Assembly (NCBI GenBank): GCA_003973265.1
Contig: QNYZ01000088.1
Location: forward strand, 1 to 48,000
Reading direction: 5' to 3'
Length of the DNA stretch: 48,000 nt
Source: Deltaproteobacteria bacterium
Lineage (GTDB): Bacteria; Desulfobacterota; Desulfobacteria; Desulfobacterales; QNYZ01
Program-made: the position numbers and the translations under genes
In this document: positions 23,383-33,351 of the stretch, piece after piece
How positions within the stretch are numbered: position 1 is the first letter of the stretch
Layout of the letters: each line of letters starts with the position of its first letter
Notes under the pieces: generated by a model
The model's database searches: none
What the model was told of the DNA's origin: nothing
The model's input: only the letters and a program-made list of their open reading frames with translations

Positions 23383-24717
23383 ATGCCCCCGGAGAAAACC
23401 GAAAAAAAACCAAAGCGGCTGTTCAACGTATTTTTTCGTATCGGTGTGTGCCTTGGGGTTCTGCTGCTTGGCGTGTTCGGGATGTCGAAACTGGCCAGCT
23501 TCAAAAAACCGCCGGCAGAGGCCAAGACCGAAATCCATCGGTTGCGGGTGGATACCGTCGTTGTAAAACCGCAGGCGGTACCGGTGTTTATATCAGGCTA
23601 TGGCCAGGCCCGCCCGCTAAACGTTGTGGCGCTGGCGCCGGAAGTATCCGGCCGGGTGACCGCGGTCCATCCCCGTCTTGAAACCGGGGAGGTTATTGCC
23701 GCCGGCGACGTTCTATTTGAAGTTGATCCGATCAACTACCAGGTCGCGCTCAAGCAGACCCGGGCGGCGGTTGCCCGGTGGCAAAGCACCATTGCCCGCC
23801 TGAAAAAACAATCCGTCATTGACAAAGAGCGCCTGAAAACACTGCGGCGCAACAAAGACCTGGCGCAGGCGGAATTTAAAAGAATCCGCACCCTTTTTGA
23901 ATCCGACAGTGTCGGCACCCGATCCGGCGTTGAGCGGGCCGAGCAGGCCTTTAACGCCGCCACGGATCACGCCGACCAGATGGCCCAGGCGGTGGCGTTG
24001 TATCCCATCCGGATTAAAGAAGCCCAGAGCAGCCTGGCATCGGCCCGGGCCGGTAATTCTCTTTCCAAAGTCAATCTGGCGCGATGCCGGGTAACCGCCC
24101 CGTTCACCGGTCGTATCAAATCGGTAAATATCGAAAAAGGACAGTTTGCGGTGCCCGGTCAACCGGTGCTGACCCTGGCCGATGATTCCGTCCTCGAAAT
24201 CCGTGTACCGCTGGACAGCCGGGACGCACGCAAATGGCTCGACTTTGACGATACCCGGACCCATGTGGATACGGCCTGGTTTTCCCGGCTAAAGCAACAA
24301 CCCTGCACGGTCTTATGGACCGAAGATAAAAAAGGTCACCACTGGCAGGGGAAGTTGCACCGGGTGGTCAAATTTGATCCCCAAACCCGTACCGTTACCG
24401 TAGCGATCCGGGTGGACGCCAGGTCCGCTGCTTCCACCAGCTCCGGGACACTCCCCCTCGTCGAAGGCATGTTTTGTGAAGTCAGAATTCCCGGCCGCCC
24501 CCTGGAAAATGTCTACCGGCTGCCCCGGCAGGCGGTCAGTTTTGAAAATACGGTCTATCTGTCGGTGAATGACCGGCTTCGTACCCGTCCGGTTGAAGTG
24601 GCCCGGGTGGAAGGCGAATCCGTTTATGTGTCCGGCGGGCTGAAACCCGGTGACCGGGTGATCACCACCCGGCTCATCGATCCATTGGAAAACACACTGC
24701 TAAAGATTGACGATTGA
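23383..24717 (+). CDS. RND efflux periplasmic adaptor (HlyD/AcrA family)
   Basis: A 444-aa membrane fusion protein anchored by an N-terminal helix (FFRIGVCLGVLLLGVFGMSK). The lipoyl half motifs are LAPEVSGRVTAVHPRLETGE and VTAPFTGRIKSVNIEKGQF, flanking a long coiled-coil hairpin (about residues 115-235), then beta-barrel and membrane-proximal domains. It links the inner-membrane pump to the TolC-like channel. The frame is open upstream, but the ATG at 23383 follows AAGGAAAGAG, so the start is placed there, 23 bp after the marR stop. Confidence 0.92.
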   Translation: MPPEKTEKKPKRLFNVFFRIGVCLGVLLLGVFGMSKLASFKKPPAEAKTEIHRLRVDTVVVKPQAVPVFISGYGQARPLNVVALAPEVSGRVTAVHPRLETGEVIAAGDVLFEVDPINYQVALKQTRAAVARWQSTIARLKKQSVIDKERLKTLRRNKDLAQAEFKRIRTLFESDSVGTRSGVERAEQAFNAATDHADQMAQAVALYPIRIKEAQSSLASARAGNSLSKVNLARCRVTAPFTGRIKSVNIEKGQFAVPGQPVLTLADDSVLEIRVPLDSRDARKWLDFDDTRTHVDTAWFSRLKQQPCTVLWTEDKKGHHWQGKLHRVVKFDPQTRTVTVAIRVDARSAASTSSGTLPLVEGMFCEVRIPGRPLENVYRLPRQAVSFENTVYLSVNDRLRTRPVEVARVEGESVYVSGGLKPGDRVITTRLIDPLENTLLKIDD

Positions 24718-24823
24718 TTATTGTCGATTGACCATGGGTGGAGGTCGCTTTGCTCCCCCAATTTCAAAAAATGGTAAGTATCCTTCAATCGACCTTATTA
24801 AATAATACCCGGGAGGTTCATCC

Positions 24824-27800
24824 GTGAGACGTGTGATGGCGGGTTTTGCCCGCAATACGGTCTTTGCCAATATTGTCCTCGTGCTCATTTTCATGGGCGG
24901 CGGGCTGGCCGTCACCCATATGGTCAAGGAAAACTTTCCTGAATTTTCTCTGGATATGATCACCATCACCATCCCGTATCCCGGTGCTGATCCCGAAGAG
25001 GTGGAAGAAGGGATCAGTCGCAAGGTCGAAGAGGCTGTGGAAGAGATCGAGGGCATCAAGCAGTACACAACGCGGTCCAGTGAAAATTCCGGATTCTCCC
25101 TGATTGAAGTCAAGGAAAACTACGATGTGGACAAAGTGCTCGACAAGGTCCGCACCGCGATCAATGCCATATCGACGTTTCCGGTGGATGCGGAAAAGCC
25201 GATTATCTCTGACCTTACCTTAAAAGATCCCGTGGTACTGCTCTACCTTTCCGGCAATATGTCCGAACGGCGGCTCAAGGAATGGTCGGAAAAAATCAAG
25301 GCTCAGATCCAGCAGCTGCCCTCGGTTTCCCAGATCGGTATCTTCGGTGCCCGGGAATATGAAATCAGTATTGAAGTGTCCGAAGAGCGCCTGCGGGAAT
25401 ACGGCCTGACCTTTGACGCCGTGGCCGCGGCCGTGCGTCGCAGCGACCTGAATCTGGCTGGCGGCACAATCCGCAGCCAGGGGGAGGAGATCCGTATCCG
25501 GACCATGGGGCGCAAGTACACCGGCGCCGAACTGGCCGGCATCGTCGTAGTGGCCGGCCCCGGCGGCGAAATGATCACCCTGGACCGGGTGGCCCGGATT
25601 AAAGACGGGTTCAAGGAAGATCCCATTGAAGCCAAAATCAACGGGGAGCCCTCCCTGCTGATCAATGTCTACAAAACCAGGGAAGAAGATGCCCTGGCCA
25701 TTTCCGGCGACGTGGCCGAATATATCAAAAATCAGCAGCCCCAGCTGCCCCCCGGCGTGCATCTGAATATTCTTTATGACACCACCGATATGCTCCGCGC
25801 CCGGATTAACCTGCTGGTAAAAAACGGTATTATCGGCCTGTGCGTGGTGTTTCTGCTGTTGTGGGTCTTTTTAAACGCCCGGCTCTCTTTCTGGGTCGGC
25901 ATGGGCATTCCTGTTTCCCTGGCCGGTGCCCTGGCCATTTTATGGGCCATCGGCGGGACGATCAACATGATCTCGCTGTTCGGTTTGATCATGGTTCTGG
26001 GAATCGTGGTGGACGACGCCATCGTCGTCGGCGAGGCGATCTATACCTGCCGCAAGGAGGGCAAACCACCGATCCGGGCCGCCGTCGACGGGATCAGCGA
26101 AGTCGGGATGCCCGTGATTGCCGCTGTGATCACGACCATCGTGGCTTTTATCCCTCTTTTTTACGTGGGCGGTATCATGGGCAAGTTTATTTCGATCCTG
26201 CCGACGGTGGTCATCGCCTGCCTGGCTATTTCCCTGGTGGAATGCCTGTTTTTACTGCCCGCCCATTTGAGCCACCTGCCGGACCCCAATGCCAAAGAGA
26301 AGCATCTGAATTTTCTGACCCGCCCGCTTGAATGGCTGCAGCGGTTGTCGGCGTCGGGCCTTCAATGGTTTGTTGCACGGATCTATACGCCTGTTTTAAG
26401 CCAGGTACTTCATTGGCGTTATATCACTTTCTGTGTGGCCATCGCGGTCCTGCTGCTGACCGTCGGCCTGGTACGAAGCGGCATCGTCAAATTTGAAGTA
26501 TTTCCGGAATTGGACGGATTTATCATCACCGCACATGCCGAATTTCCCAATGGCACGCCGCCGGAAATAACCGCTGCGGCCATCGATAAAATCGACGCTG
26601 CCCTGCTGCGCCTGGCCAAACGCACCCACACCCTGTCGGGTGAGTCGATGATCGAAAACCGGATTTCTCTGGTGGGGCAAACCCTTGAAGATCTACCTGA
26701 AGTGGGCTCAAATTGGGGATCGGTCCAGGCGATCCTTTTGCCATCGGAAAAACGGGGCGTTCACACCAACGACCTGATGGCGGCCTGGGAAAAGGAAATC
26801 GGCCCCATTCCGGGGATTAAATCGCTGACGTTTCACGGGCTCCAGACCGGGCCACCGGGCGCCCCCATCGAGGTCTGGTTCCAGGGCCAGAATATGCAGG
26901 AGATTTTAGCCGCTGCCGATGACCTGAAACAGCGGTTGGCCCACTTTGAAGGGGTCTACCAGATCCGGTCCGACTATTCGCCCGGCAAACACGAGATGCG
27001 GCTCACACTGAAACCCGAGGCACGATCTTTGGGCCTGACCGTAGCGGATCTGGCCCGGCAGGTCTACGCGGGATACTTTGGCGACGAGGCGGTCCGGTTA
27101 CAGCGTGGCCGGGATGATGTCCGGGTCCGGATAAGGTATACGGCCGGTGAGCGCCGGAAACTTGCCGATATCGAACAGATCCGGATCCGAACCCGTGACG
27201 GACATGCCGTTCCCCTGCTGTCCGTTGCCAACGTCTCGTTTGCCCCTGGTTATGCCACCATTACCCGTACCAACGGCCTGCGACGGGTCATGGTCAGCGC
27301 CGGAATCAATAAAAACAAGGCCAATGCCAATGAAATTTTCGCTGAATTGAAATCCAGCTATTTCCCGGACCTGACACGGAAATATCCCGGAATCCATATC
27401 GCCCTCCAGGGTGAGCAGAAAAAGATGCGGGAGTCGTTTTCCAGCCTGATCGTGGGCTTTCCCATCGCGGTCCTCGGTATTTTCATCATTATCGCCACCA
27501 TGTTTCGGTCGTATGCCCAGCCGTTCATTATTCTGTTTACCGTTCCCTTTGGGATTATTGGCGCGGTAATGGGACATATGCTGATGGGCTTTGACCTGTC
27601 GATGATGAGCATTTTCGGTATGGTGGCCTTATCCGGCGTCGTGGTCAACGATGCGATTGTCCTGATCGAACGGATCAACGAAAACCTGGCCGAAGGGATG
27701 CGCTTTTTCGATGCGATCCTCCAGGGAGGCGCCCGGCGGTTCCGGGCCATTTTCCTGACCACGCTCAGCACGGTGGGCGGGCTGGCCCCGTTGATCATGG

Positions 27801-28051
27801 AGCAGGACATGCAGGCCAAATTCCTGATTCCCATGGCCCTGTCCATCGCGGCCGGGGTGGCCTTTGCCACGGTGCTGACCCTGGTGCTGATCCCCAGCCT
27901 GCTGGCCATTTTAAGCGATTTTCGCCTGTTATCCCATCGGCTCCGAACCGGTAGCTGGCCCACACGCCTGGAGGTGGAACCATCGCGTGATCGTCACGTG
28001 GACCCCCTGGCGCCGATGCCATCGACGGTAATACAACCTGAGCGGCCGTAG
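24824..28051 (+). CDS. RND-family efflux pump permease (AcrB/HAE1-like)
   Basis: A 1075-aa inner-membrane proton-driven exporter. It has 12 predicted helices with two large periplasmic loops. The proton-relay aspartates are visible in TM4 (LGIVVDDAIVVGE) and the matching repeat-2 helix reads ALSGVVVNDAIVLIERIN. The start is GTG with GGGAGG 7 bases upstream. The sequence is closer to the general RND multidrug/solvent exporters than to the CusA metal type, as the Met-rich metal path is not seen. It is third in the marR operon; the substrate is unknown. Confidence 0.93.
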   Translation: MRRVMAGFARNTVFANIVLVLIFMGGGLAVTHMVKENFPEFSLDMITITIPYPGADPEEVEEGISRKVEEAVEEIEGIKQYTTRSSENSGFSLIEVKENYDVDKVLDKVRTAINAISTFPVDAEKPIISDLTLKDPVVLLYLSGNMSERRLKEWSEKIKAQIQQLPSVSQIGIFGAREYEISIEVSEERLREYGLTFDAVAAAVRRSDLNLAGGTIRSQGEEIRIRTMGRKYTGAELAGIVVVAGPGGEMITLDRVARIKDGFKEDPIEAKINGEPSLLINVYKTREEDALAISGDVAEYIKNQQPQLPPGVHLNILYDTTDMLRARINLLVKNGIIGLCVVFLLLWVFLNARLSFWVGMGIPVSLAGALAILWAIGGTINMISLFGLIMVLGIVVDDAIVVGEAIYTCRKEGKPPIRAAVDGISEVGMPVIAAVITTIVAFIPLFYVGGIMGKFISILPTVVIACLAISLVECLFLLPAHLSHLPDPNAKEKHLNFLTRPLEWLQRLSASGLQWFVARIYTPVLSQVLHWRYITFCVAIAVLLLTVGLVRSGIVKFEVFPELDGFIITAHAEFPNGTPPEITAAAIDKIDAALLRLAKRTHTLSGESMIENRISLVGQTLEDLPEVGSNWGSVQAILLPSEKRGVHTNDLMAAWEKEIGPIPGIKSLTFHGLQTGPPGAPIEVWFQGQNMQEILAAADDLKQRLAHFEGVYQIRSDYSPGKHEMRLTLKPEARSLGLTVADLARQVYAGYFGDEAVRLQRGRDDVRVRIRYTAGERRKLADIEQIRIRTRDGHAVPLLSVANVSFAPGYATITRTNGLRRVMVSAGINKNKANANEIFAELKSSYFPDLTRKYPGIHIALQGEQKKMRESFSSLIVGFPIAVLGIFIIIATMFRSYAQPFIILFTVPFGIIGAVMGHMLMGFDLSMMSIFGMVALSGVVVNDAIVLIERINENLAEGMRFFDAILQGGARRFRAIFLTTLSTVGGLAPLIMEQDMQAKFLIPMALSIAAGVAFATVLTLVLIPSLLAILSDFRLLSHRLRTGSWPTRLEVEPSRDRHVDPLAPMPSTVIQPERP

Positions 28052-28074
28052 CCGCAGCGATCGAACGGGAGATA

Positions 28075-29484
28075 ATGATGCCCTCTGCGAAACGAATAAG
28101 AATCCTGCGCTGGATATGTCTGCTGAGTGTTTTAGTGTTGGCGGCCGGGCCGTGCCCGGCGGAGACGGATTCGCCGCCACCGGATATCCGTACCATTGAT
28201 GTCCTCGACCTGAACACCGCCATCACGATTGCCCTTTCCGGCAACCCAACGCTGGCCGCGGCCCGGGACCGGGTCCGCCAGGCCCGGGCACGGCTGAACC
28301 AGGCACGCTCGGCCTATTGGCCCCGGATAGACGCCACGGCGTCGGGTTCACAGGTCTCTTTGGCCGACCGCACCCTCGACCGGCAACGGGCCCAGGCCCG
28401 GTTTTTTAACCCGGCCGCCACCATCGAAGACCCCGAGGAATTCTATCGCGTGGGCCTCTCCGCCAACTGGCTTGTCTTTAACGGGTTTGAGCGAAAATGG
28501 TCAAATGCTTCGGCGCAGGTCGGCATCGATCAGAGCGAGATGGGCAGAAACGAAACCCGACGACGCCTGATGGCATCCGTAGCCCAGAGCTATCATGCCG
28601 CCCAGCTGGCCCGGGAAAACCTGACCATTGCCCGGGCAGACGCCGCGTTCAACCAGCGTCTGCTGGATGATGCGAAGATCCGCCGCCGGGTGGGCGTGGG
28701 CTCGCTGAGCGATACCCTGAATTTTGAAATCCGGGTCAACGCCGCCCGGACCCGCGAGATCAAGGCCGCCGAAACCTACGCGTCCACCCGGTATGCGCTG
28801 GCCGCTATTCTCGGAATCGCCGATGCCCGTCTGCCCGCCACTGTGAAGCTGGCGCCGATGGCTGTTGAAAACGATACGGAAATGCATCTGCCCGATGTGC
28901 AGCCATTGATCGACTATGCTTTTTTGCACCGTCCGGACATTCTTCAGGCGGAACTCAACCGGCAACAGGCCGGTCTGGCGGTCAGAATTGCGCGGGCGGG
29001 GTATTATCCGGCGGTCAACCTCTCCGCCACGATCAACGGAGAACGTCCTGAAAATGCCGCCTTTGACCGTGAGGATTTCGGTAATACCCTGGCCCTGGGG
29101 CTTACGTACAACCTCTTCTCCGGCGGGTTGACCCGCGCCCGAACCGACGAGGCCAGTGCCCGCCAGGCGGAAGCCACCCGTCAATGGACCGATACGCGCC
29201 TGAAAGCCGGCGCCCAGGTCCGGTCTGCCCATGCCCGATTAATCGCTGCCCAGCGCCAGCTGGTCCTTCAACGGGATAATGCCCGCCTGGTGGAAAAACA
29301 ACGGGATCTGGTGGAAAAGGAATATAACGCCGGCCAGGGCTCCCTGGTCCGGCTCAACGAAGCCCAGCGCGACCGGGTCACCGCCGAAGGAAGGCTGGCC
29401 CTGGCTTTGATTTCGCTGCGCCAGGCCTGGTTCGAGCTGAAAACGGAGACCGGGCAAATCCTGGAAGCGTACCCCGAAGACTAG
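28075..29484 (+). CDS. TolC-family outer-membrane efflux protein
   Basis: A 469-aa outer-membrane channel. The signal peptide is RILRWICLLSVLVLAAGP, cleaved near AET. Two repeats of long helices follow, with the DLNTAITIALSGNPTLAAARDRV start and LVRLNEAQRDRVTAEGRLALA near the end typical of OEP repeats; the LGLTYNLFSGG strand is also characteristic. It completes the tripartite pump with the two genes before it (24 bp gap, GGGAG before the ATG). Confidence 0.92.
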   Translation: MMPSAKRIRILRWICLLSVLVLAAGPCPAETDSPPPDIRTIDVLDLNTAITIALSGNPTLAAARDRVRQARARLNQARSAYWPRIDATASGSQVSLADRTLDRQRAQARFFNPAATIEDPEEFYRVGLSANWLVFNGFERKWSNASAQVGIDQSEMGRNETRRRLMASVAQSYHAAQLARENLTIARADAAFNQRLLDDAKIRRRVGVGSLSDTLNFEIRVNAARTREIKAAETYASTRYALAAILGIADARLPATVKLAPMAVENDTEMHLPDVQPLIDYAFLHRPDILQAELNRQQAGLAVRIARAGYYPAVNLSATINGERPENAAFDREDFGNTLALGLTYNLFSGGLTRARTDEASARQAEATRQWTDTRLKAGAQVRSAHARLIAAQRQLVLQRDNARLVEKQRDLVEKEYNAGQGSLVRLNEAQRDRVTAEGRLALALISLRQAWFELKTETGQILEAYPED

Positions 29485-29507
29485 GGAAGAACGGATAAAC
29501 TGCGGAC

Positions 29508-30593
29508 ATGGATGCGACTCTTTCAGTGATTATTCCCGCTTTAAACGAAGCGGATACCCTCCCGTCCCTGCTGGCCGACCTCAATGTCCAGAAAGACGTA
29601 AAACTTGAAATCATCGTGGCCGACGGCGGCTCCACTGATGAGACCCTGGCGCTTTGCCGGCCATTTGATCCCGTGATTGTCAGCGCCCCCCGGGGCCGGG
29701 CCCGCCAGTTGAACGCGGGATTCCGAAAAGCGGCCGGCGATTCCCTGCTTTTTATCCATGCCGATACCCGGATCGAGGATCCCGGCCTGCTGGCCGCGGC
29801 CATGGCCCACTGGCACACCGTTCTGGCCACTGCCGGGCATGACCGGATCGCCGGCCATTTTCCCCTGAGGTTTACACGGTCCGATGCGCGACACAGTGTT
29901 TTTTTCCGGTATGCCGAGGGAAAAACCCATTTTAACCGGGTCAATACGACCAATGGCGACCAGGGGTTTTTGTTAAAGCGGTCCTTTTTTGAAGGTCTGG
30001 GCGGGTTTGACGAAAGTCAGCACTTTCTCGAAGACCAGAAGCTGGCCGAAAAGATCCGGCAACGGGGACGCTGGATCACGCTGCCCGGACATCTTTACAC
30101 GTCGGGTCGTCGCTTCGAAACCGAAGGTCACCATCGCCGGTATATCCTGATGAGCATGCTCATGGCGCTGTACAGCACGGGCCGCACGGAATTTTTTGAC
30201 CGGGCCAAAAACATCTACCTTTCCCAGAATGAAACCGGGTATCTGCCGCTCACACCGTATTTCGCCGCCGCCGTTAAAATGTTTATTTTTGACCTGGGTA
30301 TTGCCGGAAGTATCCGCGCCTGGTTTTATATTGGACGCTATATCCGCCAAAACTCCTGGCAGATGTTTTATTTTTTTGATGTACTCTTTCGCTTTCCGGA
30401 AAAAAATCGAGAAATTAAGAAGGGCTACCCCTTCCTCTCCTTCCACGATACGTATTTCTGGCCGCTGACCAACAATACCCTCTGCGATGCCATCAATACC
30501 TGTATTTCTTTTTTCTGGTTCATGCTGGTCCTGGCGCCGTTTTTCCTGATCGCAGACACTCTCCACGCGCTGATATCCTGTTTCCGCAGATAA
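29508..30593 (+). CDS. Family 2 glycosyltransferase (TIGR04283-like)
   Basis: A 361-aa protein. The GT-A fold starts LSVIIPALNEADTLPSLLADL, with VADGGSTDET (nucleotide binding) and HADTRIEDP as the DxD-type motif near residue 85. This pattern belongs to the TIGR04283 group of membrane-associated glycosyltransferases. The C-terminal 80 residues have hydrophobic helices, including a strong one (FFWFMLVLAPFFLIADTLHAL). It lies 23 bp after the TolC gene and may be cotranscribed, but it has no clear role in efflux. Donor and acceptor are unknown. Confidence 0.85.
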   Translation: MDATLSVIIPALNEADTLPSLLADLNVQKDVKLEIIVADGGSTDETLALCRPFDPVIVSAPRGRARQLNAGFRKAAGDSLLFIHADTRIEDPGLLAAAMAHWHTVLATAGHDRIAGHFPLRFTRSDARHSVFFRYAEGKTHFNRVNTTNGDQGFLLKRSFFEGLGGFDESQHFLEDQKLAEKIRQRGRWITLPGHLYTSGRRFETEGHHRRYILMSMLMALYSTGRTEFFDRAKNIYLSQNETGYLPLTPYFAAAVKMFIFDLGIAGSIRAWFYIGRYIRQNSWQMFYFFDVLFRFPEKNREIKKGYPFLSFHDTYFWPLTNNTLCDAINTCISFFWFMLVLAPFFLIADTLHALISCFRR

Positions 30594-30606
30594 AGGCGCC
30601 ATGCGG

Positions 30607-30906
30607 TTATGTCCGGGATTTTTCCGGCCAGTCGATCCGTTTTTTGCGCTGATCGGTAAAGGTCCACCAGGGGCGCGGGTTGCCGCCTTCCATGAAGTCA
30701 ACCGCCGACATGAAAACATCGATGACACAAGGATCGTGTTTTTGGCCGGATTCAGCACACAGGGCAGCATACAGGTCAAACGGATCTTTTCCTGTCAGCG
30801 CCAGGGGGTGATCGATGCCGATAAGGCGCAGGTCCGCGGCCATGGCCGGGCCGATGTTGGGAAGCGCTTCCAGTCGCGATACTGTTTTCCGGTCCGGATT
30901 TTTCAT
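30607..30906 (-). CDS. Cdd1-like helix-hairpin-helix protein
   Basis: A 99-aa protein of the 'pathogenicity locus' Cdd1 family. The helix-hairpin-helix is VSRLEALPNIGPAMAADLRL, then DPFDLYAALC, CVIDVFMSAVDF and GGNPRPWWTFTDQRK, all family signatures. Nucleic-acid binding is expected from the HhH; the biological role is unknown. It is convergent with the glycosyltransferase (13 bp apart). Confidence 0.8.
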   Translation of the reverse strand: MKNPDRKTVSRLEALPNIGPAMAADLRLIGIDHPLALTGKDPFDLYAALCAESGQKHDPCVIDVFMSAVDFMEGGNPRPWWTFTDQRKKRIDWPEKSRT

Positions 30907-31108
30907 GATCGGGTTTTCCCCGTGATTGCGGTGATGATGGATCGAATCTGATTTGACGATTGCTCAGTATATACTGCAGGGGCCACTGCCGGCAAGCGTA
31001 AAAAGGATGCTCCTTGATATTGTCTGCCGCTTCGTGTAGTTTTTTTCAGACGGAAAACCGGCTGGCCGGACCCGCAATATCTGACAACCGTATCAAAGGA
31101 GAAAATCC

Positions 31109-32086
31109 GTGTCCCATCACCCACTGCTCTATCTGTCACGGGAAGATGTGGAAGCCACCGGCGTTACCATGGCCGATATTATCACGGCAGTCTCGACTGT
31201 TTTCAAAGAAAAGGGCGCCGGACGGACCGAAATGCCGCCCAAGCCCGGCATCCATCCGGGCCCTGCGGACAGTTTTATTCACGCCATGCCGGCCTACATT
31301 CCGGCGTTGAAATCAGCCGGGATAAAGTGGGTCAGTGCTTTTCCCGAAAACCCGCGCCGGGGACTGCCCTATATCACCGGCCTGTTGATCTTAAACGACG
31401 CTGAGACGGGTCTGCCCCTGGCTGTGATGGATGCCGTCCGGATCACGGGGATGCGCACCGGGGCGGCCACGGCGCTTGCGGCCACATTTTTGGCCCGGCC
31501 TGAATCGGCGGTGGTCGGCGTGTTGGGGTGCGGGGTCCAGGGACGCACCAATATTGAAGCGTTGAGCGTGGCATTTTCCCTTAAAAAAGTCATGGCCTAC
31601 GATGTCAATGAATCGGCCCGCAACGACTACGTCGCCGATATTTCCGGACGGCTGGATCTGGAAGCGGTCGGGGTCCGCACGCCCAGGGAGGCGGTGACCG
31701 GATGCGATATCGTGGTCACGGCCGGTCCGATCCTGAAAAAGCCCCATGCTACCATCCAGCCCGGATGGCTGGACGAAGGCGCCTTTGCTTCCCTGGTCGA
31801 CTACGACGCCTACTGGCACCCGGCCGCCATGGCCGAAACAGACAAATTCTGTACCGACGACACGGCCCAGCTGAACCACTATCGCCAGATGGGCTATTTT
31901 CGTGATATCCCCGAGATCCACGCCGACCTGGGCGAGCTGGCCAGCGGCAAACGGCCCGGCCGCGAGTCGCCCGAAGAGCGAACGATGACGGCCAACCTGG
32001 GCCTGGCCATCGAGGACATGGCAGTGGCGCCGTTGATCTACCGGCGGGCCATGGAAAAGGGGATCGGCACCCGGTTGAGGCTGTGA
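31109..32086 (+). CDS. Ornithine cyclodeaminase / mu-crystallin family NAD(P)-dependent enzyme
   Basis: A 325-aa Rossmann-fold protein. The signatures are KWVSAFPENPRRGLPYITG, DAVRITGMRTGAATALA and the dinucleotide loop VGVLGCGVQGRTNIEAL at about residue 140. Members deaminate ornithine to proline, reduce cyclic imines, or act as alanine or opine dehydrogenases. The start is GTG with AAAGGAG 6 bases upstream. The following FAD oxidase gene overlaps by one base, so both act in one pathway, probably imine/amino-acid interconversion. Specificity cannot be settled from sequence. Confidence 0.85.
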   Translation: MSHHPLLYLSREDVEATGVTMADIITAVSTVFKEKGAGRTEMPPKPGIHPGPADSFIHAMPAYIPALKSAGIKWVSAFPENPRRGLPYITGLLILNDAETGLPLAVMDAVRITGMRTGAATALAATFLARPESAVVGVLGCGVQGRTNIEALSVAFSLKKVMAYDVNESARNDYVADISGRLDLEAVGVRTPREAVTGCDIVVTAGPILKKPHATIQPGWLDEGAFASLVDYDAYWHPAAMAETDKFCTDDTAQLNHYRQMGYFRDIPEIHADLGELASGKRPGRESPEERTMTANLGLAIEDMAVAPLIYRRAMEKGIGTRLRL

Positions 32087-33351
32087 TGGACCAGAATAAA
32101 AATTCACTGGACGGCCACCAAAAACGGGTCGTCATCATCGGTGGCGGTATTATCGGCGGCATGGCCGCCTACTTCCTTGCGACACAGGGATACGCGGTCA
32201 CCCTCATCGAAAAAGACCGGTTCGGCGGCGGCGCTTCCCACGGCAACTGCGGCCTCATCGTGCCCGGCCATACCATGCCCCTGAACAGGCCGGAAAACCT
32301 GATCGCCGGCATCCGATGGATGGTAAAAAAAGACGCGCCCCTCTTTATCCGACCGCGGGCCGAGGCCGCCTGGATTCGGTGGATGCTTCAATTCATCCGC
32401 CATTGTTTCGGAAGTCATCGCCAGGAAGCTGCAGCGGGCCGGGCCGGGCTGATGGCCGATGCGCTTTCTCTGTACGACACCATTATCCGGTCTGAAAAAA
32501 TCGATTGCGACTGGCAGATGGCCGGGACCTGCCACCTCTTTCGATCCAAAAAAGAACTGGCCGCCTATGGTTCGACCACCGGCCAAATTCAGGGTACCCG
32601 GCCCCCGATGACTTTTCTGACGAAAAACCGGCTTCGGGACAGGGTCCCCATGGTCTCTGCCGCCGTGGCCGGTGGATGGCACGACCGGCGGGCAGGCCAC
32701 TTTCGCCCCGACACGTTTATGCGCGAACTGGTCGGCGTACTCCAGAAGAAAGGCGTCAGGATTCTGGAACAGACCCGGTTCACCGGCTTTGGCATCGGGG
32801 GCGGACGCGCCGTCACGGCCCGGACCGACCGGGGCGGGTTCGCGGCGGATGCCTTTGTGGTGGCCACCGGCGCATGGACGGCCCAATTATCCCATGCGCT
32901 GGGATGCCGGGTACCGATCCAGCCGGGAAAAGGTTACTCGGTGACGGTCCGTTGTTCGGCCGGTGTACCGGCATTGCCCTGTTTTTTCGAGGAAACCCGG
33001 GTCGTGCTGACACCGTGGGCGGATCGGGTGCGGCTGGGCGGCACCATGGAGTTTTCCGGCTACGACGATACCCTCAACCGCCGCCGGGTAAATGCCCTTT
33101 TCAAAGCCACCGGACAGTATCTCTCCATGTCCGTACCTGCTGAGATCGAGGAAGAATGGTGCGGGTGGCGGCCCATCACCTGGGATGGGCTGCCGATTAT
33201 CGACCGGCTTCCCGATCTTGACAACGTGGTTCTGGCCGCCGGCCACAACGAGCTGGGCCTGACCATGGCCCCGGCCACCGGCCGGCTGGTGGCCGAGATG
33301 ATCACTGGAAAACAACCGTCCGTCGGCCTCTCTTCTTTTCGGCTAAAGTGA
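32086..33351 (+). CDS. FAD-dependent amino-acid oxidoreductase (DadA/DAO family)
   Basis: A 421-aa flavoprotein. The N-terminal FAD motif is VVIIGGGIIGGMAAYFLATQ; ASHGNCGLIVPGH follows, as in D-amino-acid dehydrogenase, and the second FAD segment is DLDNVVLAAGHNELGLTMAP at the C-terminus. It would oxidise an amino acid, possibly a D- or cyclic one, passing electrons to the quinone pool in the DadA model. Start ATG 32086 overlaps the cyclodeaminase stop (GAGG lies 5 bases before); GTG at 32083 is an alternative. Its last 50 bp overlap a convergent HAD remnant. Confidence 0.85.
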   Translation: MDQNKNSLDGHQKRVVIIGGGIIGGMAAYFLATQGYAVTLIEKDRFGGGASHGNCGLIVPGHTMPLNRPENLIAGIRWMVKKDAPLFIRPRAEAAWIRWMLQFIRHCFGSHRQEAAAGRAGLMADALSLYDTIIRSEKIDCDWQMAGTCHLFRSKKELAAYGSTTGQIQGTRPPMTFLTKNRLRDRVPMVSAAVAGGWHDRRAGHFRPDTFMRELVGVLQKKGVRILEQTRFTGFGIGGGRAVTARTDRGGFAADAFVVATGAWTAQLSHALGCRVPIQPGKGYSVTVRCSAGVPALPCFFEETRVVLTPWADRVRLGGTMEFSGYDDTLNRRRVNALFKATGQYLSMSVPAEIEEEWCGWRPITWDGLPIIDRLPDLDNVVLAAGHNELGLTMAPATGRLVAEMITGKQPSVGLSSFRLK

